A DNA stretch of 64,000 nt from Triatoma infestans (GCA_011037195.1 JAAEAF010014502.1:1-64000); one strand, 5' to 3'. Counted from the first letter of the stretch, positions 32,515 to 45,955 are shown. Program-made: numbers and translations. Notes: generated by a model from the sequence alone, not told the origin.

Positions 32515-35500
32515 ATTATTATAGATATATCTAGGTGGGGATAGAGAGGAAGGACCCCCTTATAGAGTGGGATAAAACCCCTTCACAGTGTATACCGAGT
32601 GAATAGCGAACATGTTCGGCAATATTCGGCTTTTAAACTTCTCCCCCTCTTTTCATCAGTAGTTTATATTCCCTCCCTATTATACCCAATATCTCCCCCC
32701 CACCCGATGGTACACTTCAATGCAGTCCGATGCACATTTGCAAGCAGTGCGTTGACTACGAGAAGAAGTTTTACCTCTCTCTAGAACGTTGTTATTGTTT
32801 TGGTTTTTTTTTTTTTTGGTTTATTTTTTATTTGGTTTTTTTCTAAAAAAAATTCAACAAAGGGCAAGAATTAATAAAAAAAAAAATAAACAAAGTGGTG
32901 TTTTTTATAATGACTAATTGTTAAATTTTTATATATATTTTTTTTATTGTTTAATTAATCCAAATTTTTATCGTGATTGAAAAAATATATATATATAAAA
33001 CAAAAAATTAAGTTTTGAGTTTATGTTCTTTTTGTTCGTTATTCAAGACATTATTTTCAGTATTTATAAAATACGTAAAAAAAAATATCTTCTGGGCTGT
33101 TTTGGAAGCAAATCAAGACTTGTAATCTTGTATTTTTAATTTTACAACAAACTTTTTTAAAATTTTGTTTATACTTATAAAGGACATTTTTTAAAGTGTT
33201 AATTATTTTATAAAAATATTAATAATAATTAAAAAAAAAAAATTACATTGAACAAAACAGTGAGTGAGTGATAACTGATGATAAGGATCATTCCGGATTT
33301 CGCCACACACCGGCTAGCGGTAAATACACTTTTGTTTATTTATTTATTTTATGTATTTTTTTTCCTTTTCAATTTTTTTTTTCAATTTAATTTTCTTTGA
33401 TTTTCATTCTTAGAAATATTATTTTCGTATAATTAAAAATGCCCAAGTTTTACAGTTCGCTCCTAATCTCGTGCTGGTTTATAATACGATTACAAGTTAA
33501 TTGCAATTTTTTTTTTCAAAGAATGAAGGTGGGCTTATGAAAAACATATTTAGGCCGTATGGTTGACTTGAGCTTTAACAAAGAAGGGTTCCGTTTGGTG
33601 CTAAAAAAAACAAAGAAGTGCAGTTAAGCGGTGCATACTGAACTAAATAAAAAAATAGTCTCGCTATTCCAATTTTTTTTTTTTCTTTTTAATTGAATTT
33701 TAAGCCCTTATTCAGTTCCACTCTCAAAAATAAATATTATTGTTTAAAACTTAATTATTCATTCCTAATGTCTTTATTTCTAATAACAAATCTTACGTGA
33801 AAAGAAAATATCCCTAGCTCTTTTCCTAATAGCCACGACGACTTTCCCCAAAGCCTTCCTCTTTACGAACTGGATCAATAAACTGCATTTCTGGACCTAT
33901 TCCCTTGGTTGCACCCCTTTTGGCCCACTCTTTTTCAACCATTCCCCTCCCGCCCGCCCGGAGTCGCCCAGGTTTTTCTCCTAGTTGCAGTCTTCCTATT
34001 TTTTTGCTCTATTTTTTTTTTTTTTTGTTGCCTGTAAACTTTTATACATTTTGCGTTTGTAGTAGTAAAGAATGCAACTACGCTCTTTTTCATCGTGAGA
34101 GGAGGCGGTACCAAGTTTTTCTCATTCTTTCTCTTTTCAATTCTCCTCATGGGATTTTAAATTTTTTGTTCTCCCTCTCGCTCGCTTTCTCTTTTCTTTT
34201 GTTCTCTTATTTTAACGTTATTTCTTCTTCGTTAAACCACTAACTTTTAATATTATTTTTTTTTTTATTAAAAAAACCAATGTCTAGATAATTTTTTAGC
34301 TTCCAAAATCTAGGACCAAATTCTTCGGCGGAAAAGAATGACTGTATTAATTTATTAGCACTTTAACTAATATAGTGTAAAAAATGAATTTTATTTATAA
34401 TGCAATACCCGTTTTTGTTTGTTTTTTTTAAATTGCACTAGCAGCCTAAAAGTTACAGCTCAACTTTTTTTCTAGCCCTGAGTAATAGATTAAATTATCA
34501 CTGGATAGTTCCACATTCCATACGTTGCCTAAAAAATTTGCTTTCGCAAAAGAAAAATTGACTTTGCCGTAATTTCGTTGTATTTTAAGCAGATAATAGA
34601 GGTTAGCCTAGGCAAAAAAAACAAGAAAAAACAACTTTTAAAGCCAACTTTAATTTATTTTATTTTTTTTTAAATTAACCTATCGATTAAACATTAACTT
34701 CATAGAAACTATGTTTAAGAAATCGCCTATCACTTAATTCAGTTGCGTGTGTGTTTGCTTTATATTCTAATGTTTTTTTTTTGTTTGTTTTTTTAAATTA
34801 ATAGGTATTGCCCTCCCACCTAGACTTCCAAGTTTTTCATATATATCATCGATAAAATAAACTCCTAAATTAATGCTTCAATAATAATTTGTAATAGTGT
34901 CGTATATTTTTTTCCGTAAACTGATGTGTTCCCGGATTTAATTGAATAAAAAATTAACAACTTTCAAATTAGCACTAAACTAAAAATCGTTTAAATAAAT
35001 CGTTAGTTCATTATATATATATATATACTTTTTACATATTTCTTGATGATTAATGATTTTAATTTACTTAAATACTTAAACAAAACAAAAAAAAAATAAC
35101 TTTTTCTATATTAACTAAATTAATTAAATTTATTCTCTTTTAAAAATATTATAAATAAAATTATGCTAAAAACACTTTATATTTCATAATAAGAAAACTA
35201 ATTAAAAAAAATATATATAAAATGAAAATTCAAATAGTCATATGAACATTTAGTGATTTGTATGAATTAGTGTCATATTACAATGGTACACTAAATAAAA
35301 GGGACGCTAGTGATTTGAATGCGCGAAATTATTTAAATATTTTCAATAATTTTTTTTTTTGTTATGCCTAAAATATGTATTAAATTAGATAAAACTAAAT
35401 GTTTAAAAAAATAAATAAATAAATTAAGAAAAAAGAAATTAGGGGAAAAAATTCATAAATAGATATTTTTATTTTATCTATTTTTTTATAGATATCTACT

Positions 35501-38100
35501 TCTTTTATCTGTTATTATTATTATCCTAGACATTCCCAGTCCTTGACCTAAAAATTAGGAAACCTATTTTTCCTTTAAAGAAAAGTACAATAAGAGAGAA
35601 GCCCGGAACGAAATGTTGACATAGTAGATAAAGTAATAATAGAAAAGAGAAAAGATTAGTAATGGTCCAAAAAAAATTTTTTTTTTTTTTTTGAGGATAG
35701 TTTTATATATATATAAAAAAAAGTGTTTATTACTGAAACTAAACATAAAGATTGTAACTACTTTCAATGTAATAAAAGAAAAAAAATATTCCGTAACATT
35801 ATAGGGAGGGGGGAGCAATCCGTTATAAAATCTAAGCGGATAATAACGGAACTTGTTATAAATAAGTAGACAAAATAATATTAATTGTATAAAAAAAAAC
35901 ATAAAAATTATAATAATAATAGTTTTAATATCAGATATTTTTTTTCAATTACTATAAAGCATAAACTTTTATGAGATAATTTATTTTATCGATAAATTTT
36001 TTAATGTTAACGTTGGAAAAAAAAATTACGATAAATTTTCATCTCTAATTATTGTTAAATGTAATTATAGAATTAAAAATTTTTAATTTATTTTATAGGT
36101 GGCGCGTTTTTTTTTTTTAATTTTTTTTATACCCAATTTTATATGGCAGATTTTATTATACTTTAGAATTTTCGTTGTTGTTGGAGAGACAGGAAAATGT
36201 TTAAAACGCGACATATTACGCGACGTATTACGTTCTTTTATGAAGCTTTGGTTATGATTTAACTGTTTAATGTTTTCTTTTTTCATAATATATTTTTGTT
36301 TAATCAGTGTTTGTGATTAACATAATCATTTAATTCTATTAAAATACTTTTGAGTGCATCTTTCTCACTTTTATGGCTCGCGATCAGTATTAGATATATT
36401 TTTTCCCCCACTTAAAAATAGGAGAACCTTTGAAAATTCTAGGTACTTGTCCGGGTCTCTTCGCAAGTTCAAGACTTCCGAAAACCCCTAATAGGGTTTG
36501 TTAGTTTCGCTTTTGCAGGGGAAACATTAGATTTCTTTTTCTCCATGATAACCTACTTCATGTTACCTCTCATCGATTGGCTTCAGTTTGACAATGATTG
36601 TGTTATCAAAGATATTTTCCTGAAGATGTTTGAATACTTGGAAACCAGTACGATGACAGTATAATGAAGAAAGCTTTTATTTGGATAAAAACCTCTAATC
36701 TAAAAAGATTTCCTATAGCTTTCCTTTTTTTATGGCCCTTAATAATTCAAAAAATCATTTTACAATAAGAAGAAAATTCTACTCTGTATAAACTTGAAAA
36801 ATAGTCTAAAAAAAAAAAATCCCGTATTTAAAATGAATTTTTGACCCTTTACTAAACTTTCAAGTTTAGAGAAATCAGTTTTACATACATACAATCCCAT
36901 TTTATTTATATGTTCATTTTAATTTTTTTTTTATAAAATAAGTTTTTATAATTTTTTTATAATTTTTTTATAATTTAAAAGTTCTTTTATACAAAATAGT
37001 TTTTATAAGTTTTAGCAGAGAACATTATTTACTTTCAATAAAAGCCTAAATATAATTACGTTTTTATTATAAAATCACGAAAAATGTTTTGTTGTCCAAT
37101 AATTGGAATTAGATTTAATAGATTTAATAAACAAAAAGTTTATAATAAATTGTATTTTTTTTTTTTTTTAAACGCTTCAATATATTTTTAACACCTCACA
37201 AAAAAAAATGTGCAAAATATATTGAATTAAATAAATCGAAACGAAAAAAAAAACGGATTATCAATTTTATAGTTAACTTTGTTTTCATAGTTAACTTTTA
37301 TAGAAAAAAACTTTACCATTAAAAAATTAATTAGCTTGCGTGTTAATAAAGTTAAATCAACTTTCATCTACTTTTTGTTTTTTTTAATAAATAATATTAT
37401 CGAAGTTATCATTTTAGAAAAAAAGAAAAAAAAAATTAAACAACGCCATTATTAAACATTAATTATTTTGCATATATTATAATACTTAATGAACATATTA
37501 TCCTGGGAAAGTTAAAGTAAAAAAAAAATTGGCCGTCAGAGTAACAAAAGGTGCCTCATATTAGCCAATGGTAAAGCTTTGGGGCGTGGCTGCGCTATAT
37601 ACACCCATTGGTGGTAAAAGCCTATGTAACACCCACATCCGGTGTTGAATAAAATAAAAAAAATTTAAAAAAACACACACACAAAATATAAAAATAAGAA
37701 ATAAAAATTAAACGACAGAAGTTTATTTTTCTTATTCCTTCAAAGACCGGACGTCCGTTGGAGAACACATCCCTTTCTTTTATTTTTTTCCGTTATTACA
37801 ATAAATATATATATATAAAGTGGCGCACCCACAAGTGTTAATATAAAGCTAAAATTATAATATTTAAACCATTTGTCATTAAATGGACACTTTATAAAAT
37901 ATTTATTAAAAGTTAAATTAATGGAAAGTTTACGTCCCCATATAAAGAGAACCGAAGATATGTTCTGGAAACTGGAGTTCCCTTGTTATTTATTTAGATA
38001 TATAATATATATATAATATATAATAGATATATAATATATCATCCAGGATCTCTCCCTAAAGATCAACCCTATATTCTGGATTTAACTTAGTAAGAAACCA
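32101..38100. other. repeat-poor region, homopolymer-rich, no proven gene
   Basis: For six kilobases I see none of the SINE, LINE, D, E or F families that crowd both sides. The region has many A and T runs of 8-16 bases, a (CA)n at 32478-32512 and an AT microsatellite near 38000-38040. It also has a few more balanced islands, at 32340-32420, 32560-32790, 33280-33320 and 33830-33990. No open frame has recognisable similarity; the 112-codon frame at 33905-34243 is pyrimidine-driven. This could be the 5' region or a large intron of a host gene, but that is inference. Confidence 0.4.
37555..37625 (+). promoter_or_regulatory. possible promoter: CCAAT, GC box and TATA-like cluster
   Basis: In order on the plus strand: gccaatgg at about 37564, ggggcgtggc at about 37581, and gctatataca at about 37594. 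An inverted CCAAT (cccattggtgg) follows at about 37604. The spacing CCAAT-GC box-TATA is like a classical RNA polymerase II promoter, and the block is more GC-rich than its neighbours. No coding exon is visible downstream. Confidence 0.35.
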
Positions 38101-38844
38101 GTTTCACTTGTTGTGCTTTTCTATATATAGTAATAATCATAATAAAATTAAAAAAATGAAAAATACAATATACGTCATAGGGGTAGGGGTAGCCGCCTCT
38201 GGATGCAGTCCTATTCAAATAACGAGAAACCTGTACCAATCGTGTTCTACAATAAAATAATAAATCTTTTTTTTCCTTGAATGAAAAGAATAAATTAACA
38301 CGTATCTTATATTATGAGAATATCATTTAATGATCTTAACATGTAGATAATATACTTTTTATTGTATCCTTTGCCTTCTTAAATATATTGCAATTCTTTA
38401 GGCAATAGATATGTCTTCCTGTCTTTTAATATGTGAAAATTATCTAATTTAACCCGTATTTCAACATAGCAACAGTCATATGCATCTCTAAAGCTAGATG
38501 AAATGACCGAAAGCGGTCAATTATTGAAGAGAAACGAAGAAAGTTTTTGAAGAATTTGCGACAAACTTACACACACAAAATTGTTAAAAAACGTATCCAG
38601 ATGTCCGATAGTAACGCATAATCTCTCCCAAAATCTGGATGTCCCACAATCTTCAGAATTTTAATCATTAAAAATTAAATATGTTTATTTTATTTTTTGA
38701 GTTTATATAGTAATCCCAGTCACTTTATAAAAATTATAAATTTGAAACTAAATGATTCCACAAATGATCTGATTTCAAAAGTACAAGTCACTGCAAGAAA
38801 AATCTCTATTTTTTGTTATTATTATTTAAGTTCATCTACGGTTA
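38101..38844. other. no recognisable gene
   Basis: AT-rich. A short word gaccgaaagcggtca near 38505 is hairpin-like but lacks the CTGANGA part of a hammerhead core. Confidence 0.4.
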
Positions 38845-38995
38845 TTGGCGGCTGAAGCCTTCTCATTGCACTGCCGGCCTTCGGACAATGTTCTCTCTTT
38901 ACAGGCAACACTGCCCATCACCGGACAGTGAGCTGTAGAAGGGCTCCTACGAAGAAAAAAATCTAAGGGCTGCACTGGACTCGAATCTCCACATG
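38845..38995 (-). mobile_element. SINE family B, 5'-eroded
   Basis: Minus-strand body words ctgccggccttcggacaatg and cactgcccatcaccggacag are close to the copies at 18838 and 19588. The tRNA-like head is cut at ctggactcgaatc. Confidence 0.8.
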
Positions 38996-41737
38996 AAAAA
39001 ATCTCTATTGTATAAATTTATTTATTGTCAATTCTAACAGAAACTTAAGCCCCTATCACTTTTACAACCATCATGAACATAAATAAATAAATTGCGCTAA
39101 AGTAAATTCTTAAAAAAAAAAAAAATAGAATAAAAAAGTAATTTTATAAAGAACTGAATAAAGTTTCTAAAAATTCGTCAAATTTTTCGCATATTAACTG
39201 TAAAAGTTATTAATAAAAAAAACAGAAAATGTAATACAAAAATCAAACGAAAATTCTGCAAAATTGCGTAATAACGTTGAAAGAAAAAACCAAGAAGTAA
39301 AAACCGTAAAATGTAAATAATCCTCTAAGGATTACAGTATTATCTATCACTTAATTTTTTGGTCTAATTAAATTTGAAAACTTTCTTTTTATTATTTTCC
39401 TTTTTTTACATCGAATAATTATTTTCTAGTAGCGCCGGCACCTGTCTTTCCGAGAAGCAACTAGCCCTGAAAATGGATGGCGCTGTAGCGTTGTGCCTAT
39501 ACTATGCTGTCAATGACAAAGGTAGTTAATAAGGTGTGTGTTAATTAATATGTCGTTTTTTAAACTGCAGTATTGTTAATTATATAGCTAATTTCATACT
39601 ACTACTAAGTCTTGACAAGTAAGAAGGTGGCGGCGATGAGCGCAATATAGTGTGGGCGAGAGCCCGCCTAACGCCGTCGCTGGTGTGTATCTTGGTGGAA
39701 GTAGCAACATTTTTCCAATATTCTGGGCAAATAAATTAATGTTTTTATAAATTTAGTATTGTCTAGATAAATCTGCCTGTTTCGTTATTTCGGAACGAAA
39801 TAGTATGGAACTTGCATGAGACTTTGAGTTTATGAAGTGTTTTACTTAGTTCAAGACTTGCAAGGTTTTGGACTTAATCTGTCGATTTTTCCATATAAAA
39901 AAATATTCCGATGCAGTATGTTATATATATTCATCTCTAGTGGCAAGAAAAACTCCGCTCAATCAATTTCCCTGAAAAACTGAGTAAAATCGTTCGAAAG
40001 CGGCGGTAAAGAGAACTCTTCAATTGATAGCTGCATTTCGGCGGTTTCTGGCGGTCACACAGAAGATAAATTTAAGGAACAAAAAATAGATACCGTAAAA
40101 AGATGTAAACTTTACTTATTTTCACAATTATGTTAACAAAAAATTTGTATAACCTGTTGCGGCCTAAACTTATAGATATTTTAAAATTAGGAAAAAGACC
40201 GTTTCTAGTGGTTAAGATGCTAACCACTTAATATAGCGCATCATGGATAATATTTTTATAATTGTAAGATTAATTCCTAGGAGCGTCTTATATAATATTT
40301 ATTAATATTAAGGTTTTTATCAATTTATCTCATTCATTTTGATAAATATGTCTTATTTCTTTGATACAAGGCAGATTATGTTTAAATTTATATATATGAT
40401 TTTTAATTTATACAAGGGTTTATTTGCAATATTGAGAGACTGCTGAACTACTGAGAGACTTCTACTTCTAAGGACTATTGTCAAAATACATAAATTTACG
40501 TAATAAATACTGTTTACAATCTTCTTCACCCGATCGCTTCGGTGGGGCCAAGATTAAATTTAACAACATATTTTGCCTATAATTTTTGTGGATTTAGTTG
40601 ATATCATTGAAGGCTAATTACTCACATTTATCATACATTTCAAAAAATCATTGCTGTTTGATTGTTTTAAGTTCAAAGCTTAATCAAAGAAAGTTTTAAA
40701 TGCAGACATTAAGAATATGCATAAATTAGGACATAATGTATGATTCTCATCTATAAAATTATACCGTTCTATCAAATAAGTATTGTATAAGATACAAATT
40801 ATTTCAGAAAGTTTGCGATCTTTCTTTAAATGATTAATTTTATTATAATTTGGAATATATAGAATTCATCATTAGTGGTTTTTTTCTTATGTAGAACTGT
40901 TTCGGACAACATTGATTTCATTTCACTTATTTGGAATGTAAACTAATCTAGAGCACTGGAGCTTCCCTAGGGAAGGAAAATGCAGTTAAGCCATTGATGG
41001 GTCATTGCGCTTTCTGTATCCAGCTCTCTGTCTCGTTAAGAAAACGCTAGGGTTGAAGCGAAAGAAATTTCTCAACGAGAATTCATTTCCAAATTACAAC
41101 TGTCAATTTTTGTTTTTTTGGAATCGATTATGAGCGTAGTGTTCACTTTCCAAGAAGATGAAACGGCATTTCATTATTCTGACCATATTTGCTACAGTAT
41201 AGGCTCGCAATGAGATTCATTCGATGTAAGATTCGCAATGAGATTCATAGATGCTTCCTTTAGAAGCAACGCCTTGTGGCCACGGCAGTGATATTTCCTT
41301 AAGGCTGTCCAGGAATATCATGGAAAGCCTCTGGTCCGCAATATTTTTCCAATATTGTATGGAAGCTATGAGGTATGATGTTTCTCTAAAGTGCCATGTC
41401 CGATGTGTTGCATATTTCTCCATCATTTCACATTTCTAGAAAGATTACGAAAAAACCTAGAAATCAGCTGGATCTTGTTTTACAGAAGATTAATTTTTTT
41501 TTTAATTCTAAAAAAACTTTTTTAAGAATTGATATTACACTTCAAAATTAAAATCTGCCTATGTATCCATGATTTTTTTTTTTAAATGTCTCATTTATTG
41601 ACTAGAGGTAAGGTGAATGGGACCGCAACTCTTAATTGTCCCATTCCTGCTTATTTTCGGTCGTAAATTATTCCTTTCTTTCGAAGAATTACCTGAGATT
41701 TATTTAGTTACGTAAGGATGATTTCCCAAGAGCACTA
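38996..41737. other. no proven gene; two GC-richer islands
   Basis: Islands at 39430-39540 (tagcgccggcacctgtcttt) and 39620-39700 (aggtggcggcgatgagcgc) stand out from AT-rich DNA. A worn SINE-A-like tail may lie at 40975-41005 (gatgggtcattgcgc). The 41217-41440 stretch has a 14 bp direct repeat gcaatgagattcat. No gene could be supported. Confidence 0.4.
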
Positions 41738-41942
41738 ATGTAATGTAATGTAATGCCTATTTATTCAGGCGGGCTTAACGTCCAACTACCAAATTAGGTG
41801 TCGTGGACGGGGGCGGAAGCACCAACTTTACTATTAACATTTTTTAAACAAATATAAAATTTAGCAGTTATATGCTGGACTCGAACTGGGGTCCTCCCAC
41901 TTACAAGTCCACGCTCATAACCACTACACCAACACCCGCCCC
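41738..41942 (-). mobile_element. SINE family C, best copy, 14 bp target duplication
   Basis: Bounded by the perfect direct repeat TCCCAAGAGCACTA (41724-41737 and 41943-41956). On the minus strand it starts gggcgggtgttggtgtagtg with an A-box-like tagtggttatg, a Thr-like anticodon loop CTTGTAA and a B-box AGTTCGAGTCC. The body ends cctgaataaataggcatta in a (CATTA)n tail. The perfect duplication makes it a recent, LINE-mobilised insertion. Confidence 0.93.
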
Positions 41943-41956
41943 TCCCAAGAGCACTA

Positions 41957-43008
41957 TTACTAATTAATAACCTTAGCTGTTAGTTGTCCGAAACTACACG
42001 GAATCAGTAGCCAAATACAATCAGAAATCTCTCTTATTAGTTTAGTTTTCAAAATTTTGTGTCATAATAATAGATTTTTGTGTCATTATAATTGTGCGTC
42101 CGAATTAGATAAAAATCTAATGTTTTCCTTTACTAACGATTCCGCACTATCTAGTGACTAAATTTAGCTCTAGAAATGAAGTGTGAAATCTACTATTTCA
42201 TAATTATGTCTTATGGCTGAGCATAAATTAATAGGTTTTGGTTTTCGCCAAATAACTTCTCAATAACTTTACAAAAACCAATAATATTATTTTAAAGACT
42301 GATTTATTTAAAGCACTAACTTCTAAAAATGAAGGAAACATAAAAAAAAGAAGTTAATTTTGGCAGGCTTATACAATTAATTGATAATTAAGAATTGATA
42401 TTCCTGTTATCATGCCCCCCCCCCCTTTATAATTCAACACCAAATTTGACTTTCAAAATGTAATGTTGCTTAATTCATCTCGCTAATTATTCAACCATCC
42501 ATCTACGTTTTAATTGTAGTTCAGGGAGTGTATTTCTTTTTAGATGGATTTTATAGAACACGTAAAATTTTTGAAATTAGTATCCAAAAGAGAAAAAGGC
42601 TATGTTTAAATTGCAATCCATAAAAATAAATGGTTAAACAAAATACATGAAATTTGAAAATCTCAGGAAGCTCAACCCTTGACATTTTGTTTAAGAATCA
42701 ACTGTTTGTTTCCTAATCGAAGGGTTTAAACTAATCTCCAAAAATGGCGACGTACTCAATTTTTTTTTTATTATTATTATTTTGATTATTCGCGAGTTAA
42801 TTTTTCGCGATTTTCAAAAAAAAGAAAATGCTTTTACCATCATTCTATTATAAATTCTTCCGAAAACAATTATTTAGTGAAATTTTAGGTGTATTTAATG
42901 CCCATTTACATTCAATAAATAATACATTTTTTGGGGGAAATTAATCAATTATAACTGCGAGAATTTCCGTGAAGGAAAAATCCTCCGTTTTTTTTTTTTT
43001 AATTAACT
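41957..43008. other. AT-rich with worn E sequence
   Basis: A C run at about 42414-42425 and worn family E-like sequence at about 42680-43005 are all that stands out. Confidence 0.4.
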
Positions 43009-43262
43009 CTTCATGATTGTTGCGGTTGGTTGCACAGAGCTGGAAAGTGTCAGAGATATTTTCCGTGATGCCTGCTTCTTTTTGTGGTCATCGACCGATT
43101 TCGACTTTAGTTTGTACACTTTTTTTCTGTGTAAGTCTCTGTTATCATACTGTTCTGACAAAAACTTCCTGTTGATGGACCAACGCCCAAAACCGGGTTG
43201 ATGACCACGAAATGGAAGCAGGCTAAATCATGGAAAATATCACTGATAACGCTTCACGACTT
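43009..43262. mobile_element. family F foldback element, shortened
   Basis: The left arm starts gttgcggttggttgcacaga gctgg. The right arm is gatgaccacgaaatggaagc aggct and so on. The interior lacks the left hammerhead-like core; the right one is damaged (ctgttga, then caaaaccgggtt). Confidence 0.8.
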
Positions 43263-43494
43263 TGAAGTTTTTCTCTTCCTGATCTACATCACCGTTCACA
43301 GAAGTCTCAGAATAACTTTGATATTATAGAATACCTTATGGTTCCGCTTATAAGACTAGGAACAGCTATCAATATCGGGTTTATAAATAACTTAAAAACA
43401 TCAGAATATAATCAGGTATAAAAAAGAAAAGATTAGCCCCAGTTCTAAGTGAAGCAATAGTATGGCGAAAAATTATAGTCCTACTATAAGAAAT

Positions 43495-44095
43495 ATCAGC
43501 GATTTCATACTGATTAGATTAGATTCAAAACGGGGAGGGCGAGTCTAATTCCACTGCGACCTACATTAAGAGGTCTATTGTGGATCCCCTAAAATTATAG
43601 CACATCCCTCAGCTTCGCCCTCTTAATCAAGCCTAGCAAAGCTGAGAGTGGCTCCGTCATGAAGCTTCATGGCTTCGGGTTGCTTGTCCCCAGTTGAAGA
43701 AACCTTGTCCTCGCCAGGCCGGCACACTCGCAAATAATGTGTAGCGGGGTTACCTCCTAACTCCTGCAGAATCGGCATAGAGCGTTATCTGCAAATAGTA
43801 ATTGGTTATGTGCCTATTCAGCCTACAATGCCCTGTTAGTAGACCCACTATAAGCCGTACTCGTATATCCCTTGAGCTATGGCTCAGTAGATCCCTAGTG
43901 AATCTAGCCAAATGTCTCTTAATAAAGATGTCTGCCTCTGTCTTGGTGTGCTCTCCCACTACTGCAGACGCTGTTAGAACCAACCTTTGATAGAAGTTTG
44001 AATTAGGCTCTTGGACACGGTGCAGAAGGGTTCGGGGCCTATAAAGGTAACCTTCGAACCCTCCCAATCATCCTGCTGCTAATAAACCGTAAGCC
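43495..44095 (-). pseudogene. LINE ORF2 C-terminus (R1/I-like)
   Basis: Minus strand, two frames. First ADIFIKRHLARFTRD, SSRDIRVRLIVGLLTGHCRL and NRHI. After a shift come NALCRFC, LHIICECAGLARTRFLQLG (Cys-Cys-His-Cys motif) and a tail to about 43510. This is the region after RNase H in R1-like LINEs. The rest of the element is absent. Confidence 0.85.
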
Positions 44096-45398
44096 AGATT
44101 TTGCCGCCAAGAATTTTTAGAAAAATTAAAAACACAATATTAGAGCCAGAAAATATGTTAAAGGGAACAAAATGACGTCATTATTTTATTTGTTTTAGTT
44201 ACAAAAGTTTTGAAGAAATCTAAAAAAAAAAATTAAAGTATTAATTCGAAAAATAAAAAGAAAGGTTGGATATAATATTAATGAAAACAGAAAAGTTTGT
44301 TTAGGTATTTGTTTTTGGATAAAGGTGTTAATTTCTTTATTGTGTTCAAAATATATAATTTAATTAGTTTAGTTCTTTTTTTTGTTTGTTAAAGGCGCAT
44401 GATCCTAAAGGGTGATAAAATATTCTACAGTATTTACAAAACAGTGTTCAATAAACTCAGTCTAAGGGTTTATTTTTTATTGTTTTTAGTGCACGCTAAG
44501 TTGTCTAGAGAAGTTTGGTGTCTTTGTTTTTAGTGGCTCAACGGTAATAAGTTCGTAGACCACCTTTCAAAAAGAAGAAAGATTTTTTTCTGTCCGAAAT
44601 GTCATTGTTTACATGGAAGTCAAAGTATAGTTAGTATAATATTGATAGTTTTTTTTTTTTAATTTAGGCAGCTTTAATAAATAATTGAATGAATAGTATT
44701 CGCCGGTTATGATCAATGAAGTCATTTCATAGATTATTACTGCAATATTTAATTACTAATATATGCAGAGGTTTCAAGCTTGCACATAACGAGAATAAAA
44801 TGCATATTTTTATTTTAAAAAACGAACTCTTTGTTTTAATGCGGATTTTACCATAAAAACCTAACCATCATTAACTGTAGCCAAGTGTAAAAATATAGTT
44901 TTGTTAAACGTTTTTTAGTAATTTTTTTTTTTTTTTATATACAAAGAGCTGTATTTGGTAAAATGTCTGAATAAACTTTCGCACCTTATTATATTTGAGT
45001 AAGTAGCAATGAATTTGATTTTTTATATTGAAACTGAACGAAATCCAAATTGATCTAATTCCATTTCTCTTTTTTTGGATTGCACGGGGAATATACATTA
45101 TTTTGGACATACTAATAAATAGGCAAAAAATATTTAAACATACTGTTATTTAACATAAATAATTAGATTGATGCTTTTAAAAAAATATGTTAAAATACTA
45201 TCTAGATTGGCAGACATTTTAATTTTCGTGAATTCATAGACAATAACTAAAATCTGATCATCTGTTTTGACTTCTTTTTTTTTAACTTCAAGCTGTTCAC
45301 AATTATTAAGGTGAACAAAAATTCTACTGTTTTCCGTAATGTTTGAGAAACGAAGATTTGTAAGAATTATTAAAATCTTGTCCTATTATTTGTTATTA
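44096..45398. other. AT-rich, no recognised feature
   Basis: Only a palindrome tgacgtca near 44173 and homopolymer runs. No gene, SINE or LINE was recognised. Confidence 0.4.
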
Positions 45399-45637
45399 CT
45401 TGTTGAGGTTGGTTCCGCAGAACTCGAAAGCATCAGAGATATTTTTCATGATCAACCTGCTTCTTTCTGTGATCATCGACCGGTTCCGGCTTTAGTTTAC
45501 ACACTTTTGCTCTATGCAAGGCTATGTTATCACACTGTTTTGCCAAAAAACCATCCTGATGATAGGCAAACGCCCGAAACCGGGTCGATGACCACGAAAT
45601 GGAAGCAGGCTATCACGAAAAATATCTCTGATTATTA
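45399..45637. mobile_element. family F foldback element, shortened left arm
   Basis: The left arm starts tgaggttggttccgcagaac tc and lacks its core (ccggttccggctttag). The right arm is intact through gaagcaggctatcacg and the core at 45556. The interior ctatgcaaggctatgttatc is shared with other F copies. Confidence 0.85.
45556..45586 (+). ncRNA. hammerhead-ribozyme-like core, element F
   Basis: CTGATGA at 45556-45562, extra bases TA, hairpin GGC-AAAC-GCC, GAAA, ACCGGGT, C. The flanks CATC and GATG give a four-pair helix I. Helix II is a base shorter than at 22186. Confidence 0.45.
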
Positions 45638-45784
45638 TTAATTCTAGCTTCAGTTTGATGTTCTTGAAAAAGACAAGTGATTCTTTTTTATTTTTAAACT
45701 TATAATTTTTACAATACACATTTATTATACAAAAAAAAAAAAGAACAATTTTTTGCTTTTACAATTAATTACAAGTTTTTTTAT

Positions 45785-45955
45785 TATTACTTAGGGTTAT
45801 GTTGCGAGCTTAGGGATATGTTAAGACTGCTGGGAGTAAGGAATTGGAAAGCGGCTGCACAAAATATAGCTGAATGGCGGAAGCTCATTGAGGAGGCCAG
45901 CTCCCACCGCGAGTTGTAGCGTCATTTAGATAGATAGATAGATAGGGTTATGTAG
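45785..45955 (+). pseudogene. LINE ORF2 last 40 codons with (TAGA)n tail
   Basis: Open frame ending LLGVRNWKAAAQNIAEWRKL then IEEASSH and a stop at about 45918. This is the common C-terminus of RTE-like and some other LINEs (W..A..R..WR.L..EA). A (TAGA)n tract at 45933-45951 follows, as in LINEs with short tandem 3' tails. Only the extreme 3' end was inserted. Confidence 0.7.

Noticed and set aside
33905..34243. 112-codon open frame as a host membrane protein
   Set aside because: The hydrophobic stretches come from T-rich DNA. There is no recognised domain, and no exon context.
35564..35902. 112-codon open frame, minus strand
   Set aside because: Made of A/T runs giving Phe, Tyr, Ile and Lys, with no similarity.
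44168..44180. tgacgtca as a cAMP-response element
   Set aside because: A single 8 bp palindrome in AT-rich DNA without other promoter signals is expected by chance.
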